A DNA stretch of 64,000 nt from assembly GCF_900184035.1 (NCBI RefSeq), contig NZ_FXWP01000011.1, forward strand, positions 124,001 through 188,000, in the 5' to 3' direction. The number at the start of each line of letters is the position of its first letter. Positions within the stretch are counted from its first letter, which is position 1. The notes beneath the pieces were generated by a model that searched no databases, was not told the origin of the DNA, and saw only the letters and a program-made list of their open reading frames with translations. This DNA comes from Kosakonia pseudosacchari. Its GTDB lineage: Bacteria; Pseudomonadota; Gammaproteobacteria; Enterobacterales; Enterobacteriaceae. Position numbers and translations under genes: made by a program. This document shows positions 46,237-54,779 of this stretch, piece after piece.

Positions 46237-47166
46237 ATGAATTATTCCTTACGTCAGTTACGCGTCTTCGTCACGGTGGCGCAGGCCAAAAGTTTTAGCC
46301 GGGCAGGGGAGATAATCGGCCTCAGCCAGTCGGCGGTAAGCCACAGCGTGAAAGAGCTGGAGCTGCAAACCGGTGTGCGCTTACTCGACCGTACCACCCG
46401 CGAAGTGGTGCTGACCGAAGCCGGGCATCAACTGGCCGGGCGCCTCGAACGACTCTTGGATGAGCTTAGCAGCACACTGCGTGAAGCCGGGCGTGTTGGG
46501 CAGCAACTGACTGGCACGGTGCGCGTGGCGGCGAGCCAGACCATTTCGGCGCACCTGATCCCGCAGTGCATCGCCAGTAGCAACCAGCGCTATCCGGAAA
46601 TTGACTTTGTGTTGCACGACAGGCCGCAGCAATGGGTGCTGGAGAGCATTCGGCAGGGCGAGGTGGATTTTGGCATTGTTATCGATCCAGGCCCGGTGAA
46701 CGATTTTCAGAGCGAAGAGATCCTTGAAGAGCCGTTCTTTTTGCTGTGCCGCAACGATCATCCGTGGGCGCAGCTTGACGTTGTTCCCTGGTCGGCGTTG
46801 GATGGGGCGCAATTAGTGGTGCAGGACTACGCGTCTGGTAGCCGGCCGCTTATTGATGCAGCGCTGCGCCATTTTGCCGTACGCGCGACAATCGTGCAGG
46901 AGATTGGCCATCCGGCAACGCTGTTTCCGATGGTCGAAGCGGGAATTGGCATCAGTATTCTGCCCGCACTCGCCTTGCCGCTGCCGCAGGGAAGCGAGCT
47001 GGCGGTAAAAAGGCTGGTGCCGGATATGCAGCGCAAAATTATGCTGGTGCGGCGAAAAAACAGATCGCTCTCGGGGGCGGCGCAGGCATTATGGGAAGTG
47101 GTCAGAGAACAGGCCCGGTGTTTGAACCAGGCCCGTGAGGACGATCCGTTATTTACTCAGATATAA
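46237..47166 (+). CDS. yfeR: LysR-family transcriptional regulator YfeR
   Basis: 309 residues. The N-terminal winged helix (about 1-60) has [24 protein letters not shown]; the effector domain spans about 90-295. E. coli YfeR is reported to respond to osmolarity and to control yfeH. It lies 89 bases from yfeH, head to head, which is the usual layout for a LysR regulator and its target. Its 3' end overlaps the convergent FlxA-like gene by 10 bases. Confidence 0.92.
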   Translation: MNYSLRQLRVFVTVAQAKSFSRAGEIIGLSQSAVSHSVKELELQTGVRLLDRTTREVVLTEAGHQLAGRLERLLDELSSTLREAGRVGQQLTGTVRVAASQTISAHLIPQCIASSNQRYPEIDFVLHDRPQQWVLESIRQGEVDFGIVIDPGPVNDFQSEEILEEPFFLLCRNDHPWAQLDVVPWSALDGAQLVVQDYASGSRPLIDAALRHFAVRATIVQEIGHPATLFPMVEAGIGISILPALALPLPQGSELAVKRLVPDMQRKIMLVRRKNRSLSGAAQALWEVVREQARCLNQAREDDPLFTQI

Positions 47167-47498
47167 ACATCAATCTGATGATCGTCGGAAGGCTTGTTAA
47201 CACCTTCCGCTTTCGCTTGCTGCTGGGTTTGTTTCTGCTCTGCTTCCTCAGCCTGCTTGCGCTGCAGTTGTGCCAACTGCGCTTGCAGTTGCTGGATTTG
47301 CTGCTGAATCATCTCTTGCTGTTTCTTTTTATCTTCAGTCGAACCGCTACCGTTAGCGACTTCTTTCAGCTGCTGGGTCAGTTTGGTGATCTTTTGCGTA
47401 ATGCGGCTGATTTGCGAAGCGATATCGTTGCTGGCGGATGAAGAACTTCCCGCGCTACCCGTTTGAATTGACGCTGTTGTTGTCGAAATTGTGGTCAT
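47157..47498 (-). CDS. FlxA-like coiled-coil protein
   Basis: 113 residues: a Ser/Thr-rich N terminus (about 1-30), then a long Gln/Lys-rich coiled coil (about 32-95, with [19 protein letters not shown]). This composition is typical of the FlxA-like family (PF14282). The ATG at 47498 has AAGGAG upstream. E. coli flxA is a late flagellar gene of unknown function; a sigma28-type promoter lies upstream here too. Not present at this position in E. coli. Confidence 0.82.
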   Translation of the reverse strand: MTTISTTTASIQTGSAGSSSSASNDIASQISRITQKITKLTQQLKEVANGSGSTEDKKKQQEMIQQQIQQLQAQLAQLQRKQAEEAEQKQTQQQAKAEGVNKPSDDHQIDVYI

Positions 47499-47527
47499 TG
47501 CACACTCCTTTTTGCCATAAAACATGG

Positions 47528-47555
47528 TTATCGGCCGTCATCATCTATTTCTTGA
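47528..47555 (-). promoter_or_regulatory. Sigma28 (FliA) promoter of the FlxA-like gene
   Basis: On the minus strand GCCGATAA (47528-47535) is a perfect sigma28 -10 element. TCAAG at 47551-47555 is a fair -35, with one base more than ideal spacing. The -10 ends about 30 bases before the gene's start. It fits the known class-3 flagellar control of flxA. Confidence 0.68.
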
Positions 47556-47613
47556 ATTGTGATCATCGAATGGCCGTTCGGCAGGCATCATATCGGGACA
47601 TTAAGGATAAATT

Positions 47614-47736
47614 ATGGATAAACGTTACTATGTTTACCCATTGAAAATAATGGTGATTTATTCGTTTTTCTATTGCTGTCAGGGTGGGTTTAATGCCTGG
47701 CCTGAGAGGAATTTAAGCGTTTATATGTCGACTTAA
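47614..47736 (+). CDS. Possible 40-residue small membrane protein
   Basis: An ATG with AAGGA 6 bases upstream opens a 40-codon frame. Its product has a hydrophobic middle (IMVIYSFFYCC) between a basic start (MDKRYYVYPLK) and a polar end. I do not recognise it, and it could be chance. It lies in the otherwise empty stretch 47556-47855, between the FlxA-like gene and the tRNA cluster. Confidence 0.3.
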   Translation: MDKRYYVYPLKIMVIYSFFYCCQGGFNAWPERNLSVYMST

Positions 47737-47855
47737 GAAAAATTATGCAGCGGGAAAATATTCATCGATTTACAGATGGCATAACGGGAATCGCGCGAGT
47801 CGGCAATCAATGGATTTCAACTGACGGCTGGAATGGGGCAGGCAAATGGTAAATC

Positions 47856-47913
47856 GCAGATAGCAAAAAAGCGCCTTTAGGGCGCTTTTTTACATTGGTG
47901 GGTCGTGCAGGAT
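47856..47913 (-). repeat. Duplicate of tRNA-Lys 3' end and terminator (58-bp direct repeat, distal copy)
   Basis: Identical over 58 bases to 48012-48069. It contains the tRNA operon terminator (AAAAAAGCGCC ... GGCGCTTTTTT) and the last 18 bases of tRNA-Lys including CCA. Between the copies (47914-48011) lies sequence full of short inverted repeats, including TCGAACCTGC/GCAGGTTCGA, which echoes the T-arm of the tRNA. No gene is supported here. Confidence 0.88.
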
Positions 47914-48011
47914 GACTCGCGTTGCTCGCCCTTCGGGCCGTCGCCGCAAGCGGCTCCGTTGTCTCACTGCGTTCGACTCGAACCTGCTGCAGGTTCGAAT
48001 CTTTAAATAGG

Positions 48012-48069
48012 GCAGATAGCAAAAAAGCGCCTTTAGGGCGCTTTTTTACATTGGTGGGTCGTGCAGGAT
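48012..48069 (-). repeat. 58-bp direct repeat, proximal copy overlapping tRNA-Lys
   Basis: The copy attached to the intact tRNA-Lys gene. It includes bases 48052-48069 of the tRNA. See the distal copy at 47856-47913, 156 bases away. Confidence 0.88.
48021..48048 (-). terminator. Terminator of the Val-Val-Val-Lys tRNA operon
   Basis: AAAAAAGCGCC/GGCGCTTTTTT type stem with a short TTTAG loop, 4 bases beyond the CCA end of tRNA-Lys. A second copy lies at 47865-47892. Confidence 0.88.
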
Positions 48070-48127
48070 TCGAACCTGCGACCAATTGATTAAAAGTCAA
48101 CTGCTCTACCAACTGAGCTAACGACCC
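48052..48127 (-). tRNA. lysV: tRNA-Lys (anticodon TTT)
   Basis: 76 bases including encoded CCA. 5' GGGTCGTTAGCTCAGTTGG, anticodon loop CTTTTAA, T arm GGTTCGAATCC. Last gene of the tRNA operon, only 4 bases after a tRNA-Val. The same Val-Val-Val-Lys order next to gltX is found in E. coli. Confidence 0.97.
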
Positions 48128-48131
48128 GAAG

Positions 48132-48207
48132 TGGTGGGTGATGACGGGATCGAACCGCCGACCCCCTCCTTGTAAGGGAGGTGCTCTCCCAGCTGAGCTA
48201 ATCACCC
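48132..48207 (-). tRNA. valY: tRNA-Val (anticodon TAC), copy 3 in transcription order
   Basis: 76 bases with encoded CCA. 5' GGGTGATTAGCTCAGCTGG, anticodon loop TTACAAG-type with TAC, T arm GGTTCGATCCC. Identical in sequence to the other two valine genes. Confidence 0.97.
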
Positions 48208-48248
48208 ACTTCGGTACTTCAACTGATAAGAATTCGCTGGCGAGAAAG

Positions 48249-48324
48249 TGGTGGGTGATGACGGGATCGAACCGCCGACCCCCTCCTTGTAAGGGAGGTG
48301 CTCTCCCAGCTGAGCTAATCACCC
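48249..48324 (-). tRNA. valX: tRNA-Val (anticodon TAC), copy 2
   Basis: 76 bases with encoded CCA, identical to its two neighbours. The spacers (41 bases on each side) differ in sequence. Confidence 0.97.
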
Positions 48325-48365
48325 ACTTCTCATTCTTATCTACACTGCGGAAGCCACAAAAATCG

Positions 48366-48441
48366 TGGTGGGTGATGACGGGATCGAACCGCCGACCCCC
48401 TCCTTGTAAGGGAGGTGCTCTCCCAGCTGAGCTAATCACCC
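48366..48441 (-). tRNA. valU: tRNA-Val (anticodon TAC), copy 1, promoter-proximal
   Basis: 76 bases with encoded CCA. First gene of the operon, 9 bases downstream of a GC-rich discriminator. Confidence 0.97.
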
Positions 48442-48450
48442 CCGCTGTGT

Positions 48451-48486
48451 GGAGTCGCATTATAGGGAGAGTTGAAAATGAGTCAA
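48451..48486 (-). promoter_or_regulatory. Promoter of the tRNA operon
   Basis: On the minus strand TTGACT (48481-48486), a 16-base spacer, TATAAT (48459-48464), then a GC-rich discriminator GCGACTCC. This is a near-consensus sigma70 promoter of the stringently controlled stable-RNA type. Confidence 0.85.
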
Positions 48487-48697
48487 CGCATTTTCAAAAG
48501 AAATTGTTCGTTCGTCGTAAAATTAGACAAACCGCTGCGTAAAGCGTCGCGAGAGCATGATTTCTAAACAAAATAGCCTGATAACCCCCTCATTGCGGCA
48601 ACAACATTGAGGAATCAGCCCACAGTGATAGAATATCGCCCACTTTCATTTTAGCTATTGCCGACGGTCGGCATCTTTATAAACGTAAGGCCATTTC

Positions 48698-50113
48698 ATG
48701 AAAATCAAAACTCGCTTCGCGCCAAGCCCCACCGGCTATCTGCACGTTGGCGGCGCGCGCACTGCTCTTTACTCCTGGCTATTTGCACGTAATCACGGCG
48801 GTGAGTTTGTGCTGCGTATTGAAGACACCGATCTCGAGCGCTCCACTCCGGAAGCAATTGAAGCCATCATGGATGGCATGAACTGGCTGAACCTGGAGTG
48901 GGATGAAGGTCCGTACTTCCAGACCAAACGCTTTGACCGCTACAACGCGGTGATCGATGAAATGCTGGAAGCGGGCACCGCCTACAAATGCTACTGCTCG
49001 AAAGAACGCCTTGAGCAGCTGCGCGAAACGCAGATGGCGAACAATGAAAAACCGCGTTACGACGGCCGCTGCCGCCACGATCACTCGCACCATGGTGATG
49101 ATGAACCGTGCGTCGTGCGTTTTGCCAACCCGCAGGAGGGGTCTGTTATTTTTGACGATCAGATTCGTGGCCCGATTGAGTTCAGCAACCTCGAACTCGA
49201 CGATCTGATCATTCGCCGTACTGATGGTTCTCCAACCTATAACTTCTGCGTTGTGGTTGATGACTGGGATATGAAAATCACCCACGTTATCCGTGGTGAA
49301 GACCATATCAATAACACGCCGCGTCAGATCAACATCCTGAAAGCATTGAACGCGCCGGTTCCGGTTTATGCGCACGTGTCGATGATTAACGGCGACGACG
49401 GTAAAAAACTCTCCAAACGTCATGGCGCGGTCAGCGTCATGCAGTATCGCGACGATGGTTACCTGCCGGAAGCGCTGCTTAACTATCTGGTGCGTCTGGG
49501 CTGGTCGAGCGGCGATCAGGAGATTTTCTCCCGCGAAGAGATGATTAAACTGTTCTCACTCGGCGCGGTAAGCAAATCGGCGAGCGCGTTCAACACCGAC
49601 AAGCTGCTGTGGTTGAACCATCACTACATCAATACGCTGGATCCCGAGTATGTGGCGACGCACCTGCAGTGGCACATTGAGCAGGAAAACATCGACACCC
49701 ATACCGGCCCGCAGCTGTTTGAGCTGGTGAAACTGCTCGGCGAGCGCTGCAAAACGCTGAAAGAGATGGCGGCAAGCTGCCGTTATTTCTATGAAGAGTT
49801 TGATGAATTCGATGCAGATGCGGCGAAAAAACACCTGCGTCCGGTTGCGCGTCAGCCGCTGGAAGTGGTGCGTGACAAGCTGTCTGCCATCACCGACTGG
49901 ACGGCGGAAAACGTTCATCACGCGATTCAGGCGACAGCCGATGAGCTGGAAGTGGGTATGGGCAAAGTCGGTATGCCGCTGCGCGTTGCCGTAACCGGCG
50001 CGGGTCAGTCTCCGGCGCTGGATGTTACCGTTCACGCGATTGGCCAGGCGCGCAGTATCGCCCGTATCAATAAAGCACTGGGTTTCATTGCTGAGCGCGA
50101 AAGCCAGCAATAA
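48698..50113 (+). CDS. gltX: Glutamyl-tRNA synthetase
   Basis: 471-residue class I synthetase that charges tRNA-Glu. The HIGH-type motif is [14 protein letters not shown] at residues 9-22; the KMSKS-type motif is [10 protein letters not shown] near 235-244. A zinc-binding segment CYCSKE...[10 protein letters not shown]-like (about 98-130) is present. Length equals E. coli GltX. Divergent from the tRNA operon, as in E. coli. Confidence 0.97.
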   Translation: MKIKTRFAPSPTGYLHVGGARTALYSWLFARNHGGEFVLRIEDTDLERSTPEAIEAIMDGMNWLNLEWDEGPYFQTKRFDRYNAVIDEMLEAGTAYKCYCSKERLEQLRETQMANNEKPRYDGRCRHDHSHHGDDEPCVVRFANPQEGSVIFDDQIRGPIEFSNLELDDLIIRRTDGSPTYNFCVVVDDWDMKITHVIRGEDHINNTPRQINILKALNAPVPVYAHVSMINGDDGKKLSKRHGAVSVMQYRDDGYLPEALLNYLVRLGWSSGDQEIFSREEMIKLFSLGAVSKSASAFNTDKLLWLNHHYINTLDPEYVATHLQWHIEQENIDTHTGPQLFELVKLLGERCKTLKEMAASCRYFYEEFDEFDADAAKKHLRPVARQPLEVVRDKLSAITDWTAENVHHAIQATADELEVGMGKVGMPLRVAVTGAGQSPALDVTVHAIGQARSIARINKALGFIAERESQQ

Positions 50114-50134
50114 TTTTTGCCTGCTGTATGTAAT

Positions 50135-50166
50135 AAAAAGCCGCCTTCACTGAAGGCGGCTTTTTT
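50135..50166 (+). terminator. Terminator of gltX
   Basis: AAAAAGCCGCCTTCA/TGAAGGCGGCTTTTTT hairpin 21 bases after the stop; both strands have T runs, so it also serves the convergent nitroreductase. Confidence 0.92.
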
Positions 50167-50206
50167 ATGGCTGTCAGCTTACTGCGCGCAGCGATAATTG
50201 TGTCGA

Positions 50207-50806
50207 TTAACGGGCAACCACAAAGCGTTTAGCGTCATCCATAAAGGCTTTATCGCCAGCTTGCGCCACGATCGAACCGAAGTTCATATGGCCGCGCAGT
50301 TTCCAGTTTTCCGGAATACCCCAGGTGCGCTGTACATCGGCGTCAACCAGCGGGTTATAGTGTTGCAGGTTCGCGCCGATGCCTTTCTCGGTCAGCGCCA
50401 GCCACACGGCGTACTGTGCAATACCGGTGCTGTGTTCAGACCATACCGGGAAGTTATCGGCGTAAGCCGCAAACTGCTCCTGCAAGCCTTTCACCACATC
50501 CTGATCTTCAAAGAACAGCACAGAACCCGCCGCTGCGGCAAAGCCGTCCAGCTTGTCGGAAGTGGCTTTAAAACTCTCTTCCGGCACGATTTTTCTCAGT
50601 TGCTCGCGAGTCAGCTCCCAGAACTGCACGTGTTCTTTCCCTAACAGGATCAGCGCACGGGAACTTTGTGAGTTAAACGCCGAAGGTGCCTGGCGAATCG
50701 CTTCTTTGATGGTTTCAATGACGACATCTTCCGACACCGGTAGATCTTTACCCAGGGCGTAAATGGTGCGACGTTGTTTTGCTAAAGCGAGAAAATTGTC
50801 TGACAT
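50207..50806 (-). CDS. Nitroreductase-family protein (Hbn1/Frm2-like)
   Basis: 199-residue FMN-dependent nitroreductase-fold protein. N-terminal FMN-phosphate segment AKQRRTIYALG (about 8-18), then QAPSAFNSQSSRALIL and AQYAVWLALTEKGIGANLQHYNP. It belongs to the short fungal-Frm2/Hbn1-like branch, not to NfsA or NfsB. The ATG at 50806 has AGGAG upstream. The substrate is unknown; relatives respond to lipids and oxidative stress. An open frame extends 36 codons upstream but is unlikely to be used. Confidence 0.85.
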   Translation of the reverse strand: MSDNFLALAKQRRTIYALGKDLPVSEDVVIETIKEAIRQAPSAFNSQSSRALILLGKEHVQFWELTREQLRKIVPEESFKATSDKLDGFAAAAGSVLFFEDQDVVKGLQEQFAAYADNFPVWSEHSTGIAQYAVWLALTEKGIGANLQHYNPLVDADVQRTWGIPENWKLRGHMNFGSIVAQAGDKAFMDDAKRFVVAR

Positions 50807-51137
50807 AGTTACTCCTGAAGTTGGCTGCACATCCGCTACGTTGTTACCCGCGGACTGTGGAAACAAAGCGCTAAAAAGTTTCTGTAATGGGTTCATGGTT
50901 AACCTGGCCTGCAACGAAAGTTTTGATTAATTTTACGGCCAACCTGCGGGCCAGTTCCGTTTGTAATGGGCTGTTTTGCCCTGATGAAATGAATAATAGG
51001 CTGGTGATGGGGAAAGGAAAAGCTGAACTATTTGCGCGTAGTGTTCAAAAAATTAGAATGACTTTTGAATAGTTATCGACGGGAAAAGGCGGGGTGTGTT
51101 CCCCACCGTACACGCGCGGGGAAGGGACATTACGTTT

Positions 51138-51380
51138 TCAGGCGGCGAGCCAGCGCTTCCAGATAAAGCGCACAACAAAAAACTCCACCGTGCCGAGCAA
51201 CAAAAACCACAGGCAATAAAGGATGATATAAAGCTGCGTCAAATCCAGCAGGTGGAAGCGCTGCACCAGGTTTTGCGCCAGTTGCAACCCAAGAGCAGGG
51301 GCGGGAAGCAGCAGGACGGAGAGAAAAGCCATCAGCAGAATGCCTGCCAGCGTAAGCAGCGGTTCGAGCGAGTGTTTCAT
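51138..51380 (-). CDS. ybdJ: Small inner membrane protein YbdJ
   Basis: 80 residues with two membrane helices (about 9-30 and 45-68) and a basic C terminus (RFIWKRWLAA). It resembles E. coli YbdJ, which is adjacent to ybdK; here a chemoreceptor gene lies between the two. The ATG at 51380 begins MKHSLEPLLTLAGILLMAFLS. Function unknown. Confidence 0.78.
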   Translation of the reverse strand: MKHSLEPLLTLAGILLMAFLSVLLLPAPALGLQLAQNLVQRFHLLDLTQLYIILYCLWFLLLGTVEFFVVRFIWKRWLAA

Positions 51381-51453
51381 AAGCGTCAATCGATGGTGAA
51401 AAGCCGCATTGTCGGGGAAAGCTGCGCGCTGTGCAACGTTCCCCGACCAGCAT

Positions 51454-53361
51454 TTACGCGACCACGAAGCGGTCGACCAGTGTCGACATGGTTTCCGATT
51501 GCTGATCCAGCATATGACTGGCGGTCGCCGCACTGGCGACCAGCCCGGCATTTTGCTGGGTTACCTGCTCCAGTTGATTCAACGCTTCATGAACCTGCGA
51601 CACGCCCAGCGACTGCTCGCTCGCTGCGCGGGCAATGTCACTGACAAACGCCAACATCTGCCCGGTATGGGCTTTTGCCGATTGCAGCGCGCGGTCGGAA
51701 GCCTGCACCAGCGTGACGCCTTGCTGGATCTGCTCCATGTTTTTGCTCACCAGCTCGCGGATTTGGTGCGCGTCATTGGCACAGCGCTGTGAAAGATTAC
51801 GCACTTCGCTCGCCACCACGGCGAAACCTTTGCCCAGCTCACCGGCGCGCGCGGCTTCTACTGCCGCATTCAGCGCCAGCAGGTTGGTCTGGAACGAAAT
51901 TTCGTCGATTGAACTGACGATATTCGAAATCTGCTCGCTGGAGCCGCGAATGGCAATCATGCTCTGGCTGGCTTCGCCCGCCACCCGGCTTGCTTCCTGC
52001 ACCTGTTGTTCCATCTCTTGCGTCAGCCGCTTGGCTTCATTGGCGTTATCCGCCGTCTGGTTAACCGCCGTGGCGATCTGCTCCATGCTGGCTGCGGTTT
52101 CCACCAGTGAGGCGGCCTGTTCATCCGTACGTGATGCCAGATCCTGGTTACCGCTGGCAATCTCGGAACTGGCGCCGCGCAGCACGTCCGCGCCGTGTTT
52201 TATCTCGCTCACAATATGCTGAATATTCTCAATGGCCTGATTGTAAGCGCGGTTCAGCAACGACAACTCATCGCTGCCCGGCACATCCAGCCGCTGGGTG
52301 AGATCGCCGTCCATACCTTCAATGGTTGCCAGTGAATGATGCAACTGGCGATGGATACTGCTGGCGACCAGCAGGGCGAAGAACAGCGCGATCACCAGGG
52401 CCGCGACGCTTATCACCGCAAAAACTATCACATCACGCCAGGCGTTATCCGCCAGACCTTTTGCCGTTTGCAACAGGGTATTAGCCGCCGCATCTTCTAC
52501 GGATTTCAGCGTATTGATGCGTGCAGTCTGGGCGTTAAACCAGTCTGTCGGCGCGACGCCAAAACCGCCGGTCGCCACATGGTCAATCGCTCGCTGGCGC
52601 ATCTCAAGCGCGCGCGTTACCTCCGGGGTTTGCAGTTGCGCCGTCAGCCGTTCATTGACGGCGGCAGTGCTGAACGCGCGTGTCGCCGCCAGCCAGGAAA
52701 GCTGCTTACCTACCACTTCGTTCAACTGACGGAACTGCCCGTCGGTAAACCGGTCGGCGGAAAACACATTGGACATCAGCGCACGTTCAACGCCGGTTTG
52801 TTCTTTGGCATTCAGCACGCTGTAATAAGCCGCCAGTTGATTGACAATTTCGCCGTTATCCGTCAGCTGACTAATACCACCCACCACATTGAGTAGATCG
52901 CTAATAATAGTGCTGTACCAGGTCAGCGACTCTGTGCCACTGACGTTGAGAGCATGAATTTGTTGGCGAAAATCCGTTATGCCTTGTTGGTGCTGGTGGA
53001 ATTGATCGAGTGCATGACGAATATCATTATTCGCCCGCTGGAGTGGAAATGCGTTTAACGCCTCGGCTAATTGACTCAGGGCTTTATCAGAGAGAATATA
53101 TTGTGCAGTTAATTCAGCGTTAAATTGCTGACCTTTACTGCCGATATATCCTGCACTCATGCCGCGCTCTTTTTGTAATTCATGAATCACGCTACCGGCA
53201 TTTTTTGCCAGATCCGTTAATGACATGATGGTGCGCATCTGCTGGCCTGTCTCCACGCGTGCCAGGATGCCGCTGGTTGCTAACCAGATGAGGGCAAACA
53301 ATAAAGGCAGTAAAGCCAATAATAATTTAAATTTCATTGATAAACGGTAAATCCATCTCAT
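51454..53361 (-). CDS. Methyl-accepting chemotaxis protein with NIT sensor domain
   Basis: 635 residues. TM1 is about 9-31; a periplasmic all-helical domain (about 35-308) carries the NIT signature HELQKERGMSAGYIGSKG; TM2 is about 310-333; HAMP follows, then the cytoplasmic coiled coil with the conserved hairpin EISFQTNLLALNAAVEAAR near 488-506. NIT domains bind nitrate or nitrite in the receptors studied, so nitrate taxis is the likely role. No C-terminal NWETF-type pentapeptide is present (it ends DRFVVA), so methylation would rely on other receptors. A sigma28 promoter lies upstream. Confidence 0.9.
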   Translation of the reverse strand: MRWIYRLSMKFKLLLALLPLLFALIWLATSGILARVETGQQMRTIMSLTDLAKNAGSVIHELQKERGMSAGYIGSKGQQFNAELTAQYILSDKALSQLAEALNAFPLQRANNDIRHALDQFHQHQQGITDFRQQIHALNVSGTESLTWYSTIISDLLNVVGGISQLTDNGEIVNQLAAYYSVLNAKEQTGVERALMSNVFSADRFTDGQFRQLNEVVGKQLSWLAATRAFSTAAVNERLTAQLQTPEVTRALEMRQRAIDHVATGGFGVAPTDWFNAQTARINTLKSVEDAAANTLLQTAKGLADNAWRDVIVFAVISVAALVIALFFALLVASSIHRQLHHSLATIEGMDGDLTQRLDVPGSDELSLLNRAYNQAIENIQHIVSEIKHGADVLRGASSEIASGNQDLASRTDEQAASLVETAASMEQIATAVNQTADNANEAKRLTQEMEQQVQEASRVAGEASQSMIAIRGSSEQISNIVSSIDEISFQTNLLALNAAVEAARAGELGKGFAVVASEVRNLSQRCANDAHQIRELVSKNMEQIQQGVTLVQASDRALQSAKAHTGQMLAFVSDIARAASEQSLGVSQVHEALNQLEQVTQQNAGLVASAATASHMLDQQSETMSTLVDRFVVA

Positions 53362-53396
53362 ACAAATTGCCTCTTTGTCTCGTTTGCTTTAATTCG

Positions 53397-53423
53397 TTAT
53401 CGGAGTAGGGGGCGGGGTCTTTA
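53397..53423 (-). promoter_or_regulatory. Sigma28 (FliA) promoter of the chemoreceptor gene
   Basis: On the minus strand TAAAGACC, exactly 11 bases, then TCCGATAA. The consensus is TAAAGTTT-N11-GCCGATAA; the -10 matches 7 of 8 and the core -35 TAAAG is perfect. The -10 ends 36 bases before the start codon. This places the receptor in the flagellar regulon. Confidence 0.8.
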
Positions 53424-53502
53424 TTTCTAACGCAGGGCTTGTTGATATTTATCAATTCTGTTGATTTCATCTACCACTTAGTAGTTATTATTTTTAGGCA
53501 AT

Positions 53503-53537
53503 AAGAAAAAAATAACCTGCTGATTCGCAGGTTATTT
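53503..53537 (-). terminator. Terminator of ybdK
   Basis: AAATAACCTGC/GCAGGTTATTT stem with a 6-base loop, followed on the minus strand by TTTTTTCTT. It lies 39 bases after the ybdK stop. Confidence 0.85.
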
Positions 53538-53575
53538 ACGTTGTGATTAAGAATAATAACTAAAAATTTAACGCC

Positions 53576-54694
53576 TTATCCCGCCGCCCAAATCTCCGCA
53601 TGTTTTTGCATGAGCCCAATTAATGAGCCACCATCGGCAATAAATTCACGCATCATCTGTGCTTCGCTTTTCCCGCGTTTCACCACATTTGCCAGTTCAT
53701 CCAGAGCGCTACCCGCATTCAGTTTATCTGCCGACGGTGCGAGCTTCTCCAGCAGGCGGGTGAGATCATCCGCGATAGTGTACTGCTCGCCGGTATGCAC
53801 ATCGGTAATCAAGCCGTCCAGCCCGTAGCGGCAAGCCTGAAAGCGGTTGAATTTATACAATAAATAATCCTGCGGCTGGTGTTTAAATGGCCGCTCGGCC
53901 AGCAGCCAGTGCGACAGCGCCTGAATAAACCCGGCGACATTTATGGCGTGCGACAGGGTCAGCGGCGTATCCATGACCCGCACTTCAACGGTGCCAAAAT
54001 GCGGGCTGGGGCGAATGTCCCAGTGCAAATCCTTGATGCTTTCAATCATCGAGGTATAGCTCAGGCGGCGAAACAGCCCTTCAAATTCCTGCCAGTTCGC
54101 CACCCACGGCATCGGGCCATTGTCAGGGAATGAAGAGAAAATGTTCAGACGCGACGAGGCGTAGCGGGTATCGGTGCCCTGGATATAGGGCGAGGCGGCG
54201 CTGAGCGCAATAAAGTGCGGCACAAAACGGGAAAGACCATGCAGCAAATAGATCGCGTCGTCGCCGTTGGTGCAGCCAACATGCACATGCTGACCAAACA
54301 CCGTGGCCTGTTGCATCAGATAGCCAAACGTCTCCAGTGTGCGGCTGTAACGCTCATCATTGCAGATCTCCTGGCGTTGCCACTTCTGAAAAGGGTGAGT
54401 GCCGCCGCCGCATATCTGCACATGGTGATCGGATGCCGCCTGTAAAATCACATGCTGCATGGCGGAAAACTGATGTGCCGCCTGGTTGATATCCCGGCAC
54501 ACGCCGGTGGCAATCTCCAGCATGCTTTCGGTGATGTCATGTTTGACCTCACCGGCACTTATCTGGTGTTTTACCGCTTCAATCAGGCGTGAAGAGTCCT
54601 GGCTCAAATCGTAACCCGGCGGGTTAACCACCTGTAACTCCAGTTCAATGCCGAGCGTAAACGGTTCAGAAACATGAAAATCCGGCAGGGGCAT
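53576..54694 (-). CDS. ybdK: Carboxylate-amine ligase YbdK (GCS2 family)
   Basis: 372-residue ATP-grasp-like ligase of the glutamate-cysteine ligase type 2 family, same length as E. coli YbdK. Conserved segments are [24 protein letters not shown], and [10 protein letters not shown]. coli YbdK has only weak gamma-glutamylcysteine synthetase activity, so its true substrate is uncertain. Confidence 0.92.
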   Translation of the reverse strand: MPLPDFHVSEPFTLGIELELQVVNPPGYDLSQDSSRLIEAVKHQISAGEVKHDITESMLEIATGVCRDINQAAHQFSAMQHVILQAASDHHVQICGGGTHPFQKWQRQEICNDERYSRTLETFGYLMQQATVFGQHVHVGCTNGDDAIYLLHGLSRFVPHFIALSAASPYIQGTDTRYASSRLNIFSSFPDNGPMPWVANWQEFEGLFRRLSYTSMIESIKDLHWDIRPSPHFGTVEVRVMDTPLTLSHAINVAGFIQALSHWLLAERPFKHQPQDYLLYKFNRFQACRYGLDGLITDVHTGEQYTIADDLTRLLEKLAPSADKLNAGSALDELANVVKRGKSEAQMMREFIADGGSLIGLMQKHAEIWAAG

Positions 54695-54779
54695 AGTGTT
54701 CTCGCGATAAAAGGGTTTGCTTCATTATGGAAGCGATTACTCATTCCTTCCTGCGAGGCGGCAACAACCGCTCAAAATA

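Noticed and set aside
47807-48460. Long open frames across the tRNA cluster on both strands
   Set aside because: They translate the repeated tRNA-Val and tRNA-Lys sequences (recurring SSAGRAPPLQGGGRRFDPVITHH-like units) and are not genes.
50807-50914. A 36-codon N-terminal extension of the nitroreductase gene
   Set aside because: AGGAG sits before the ATG at 50806, and the family starts at that point. The extension has no good ribosome binding site.
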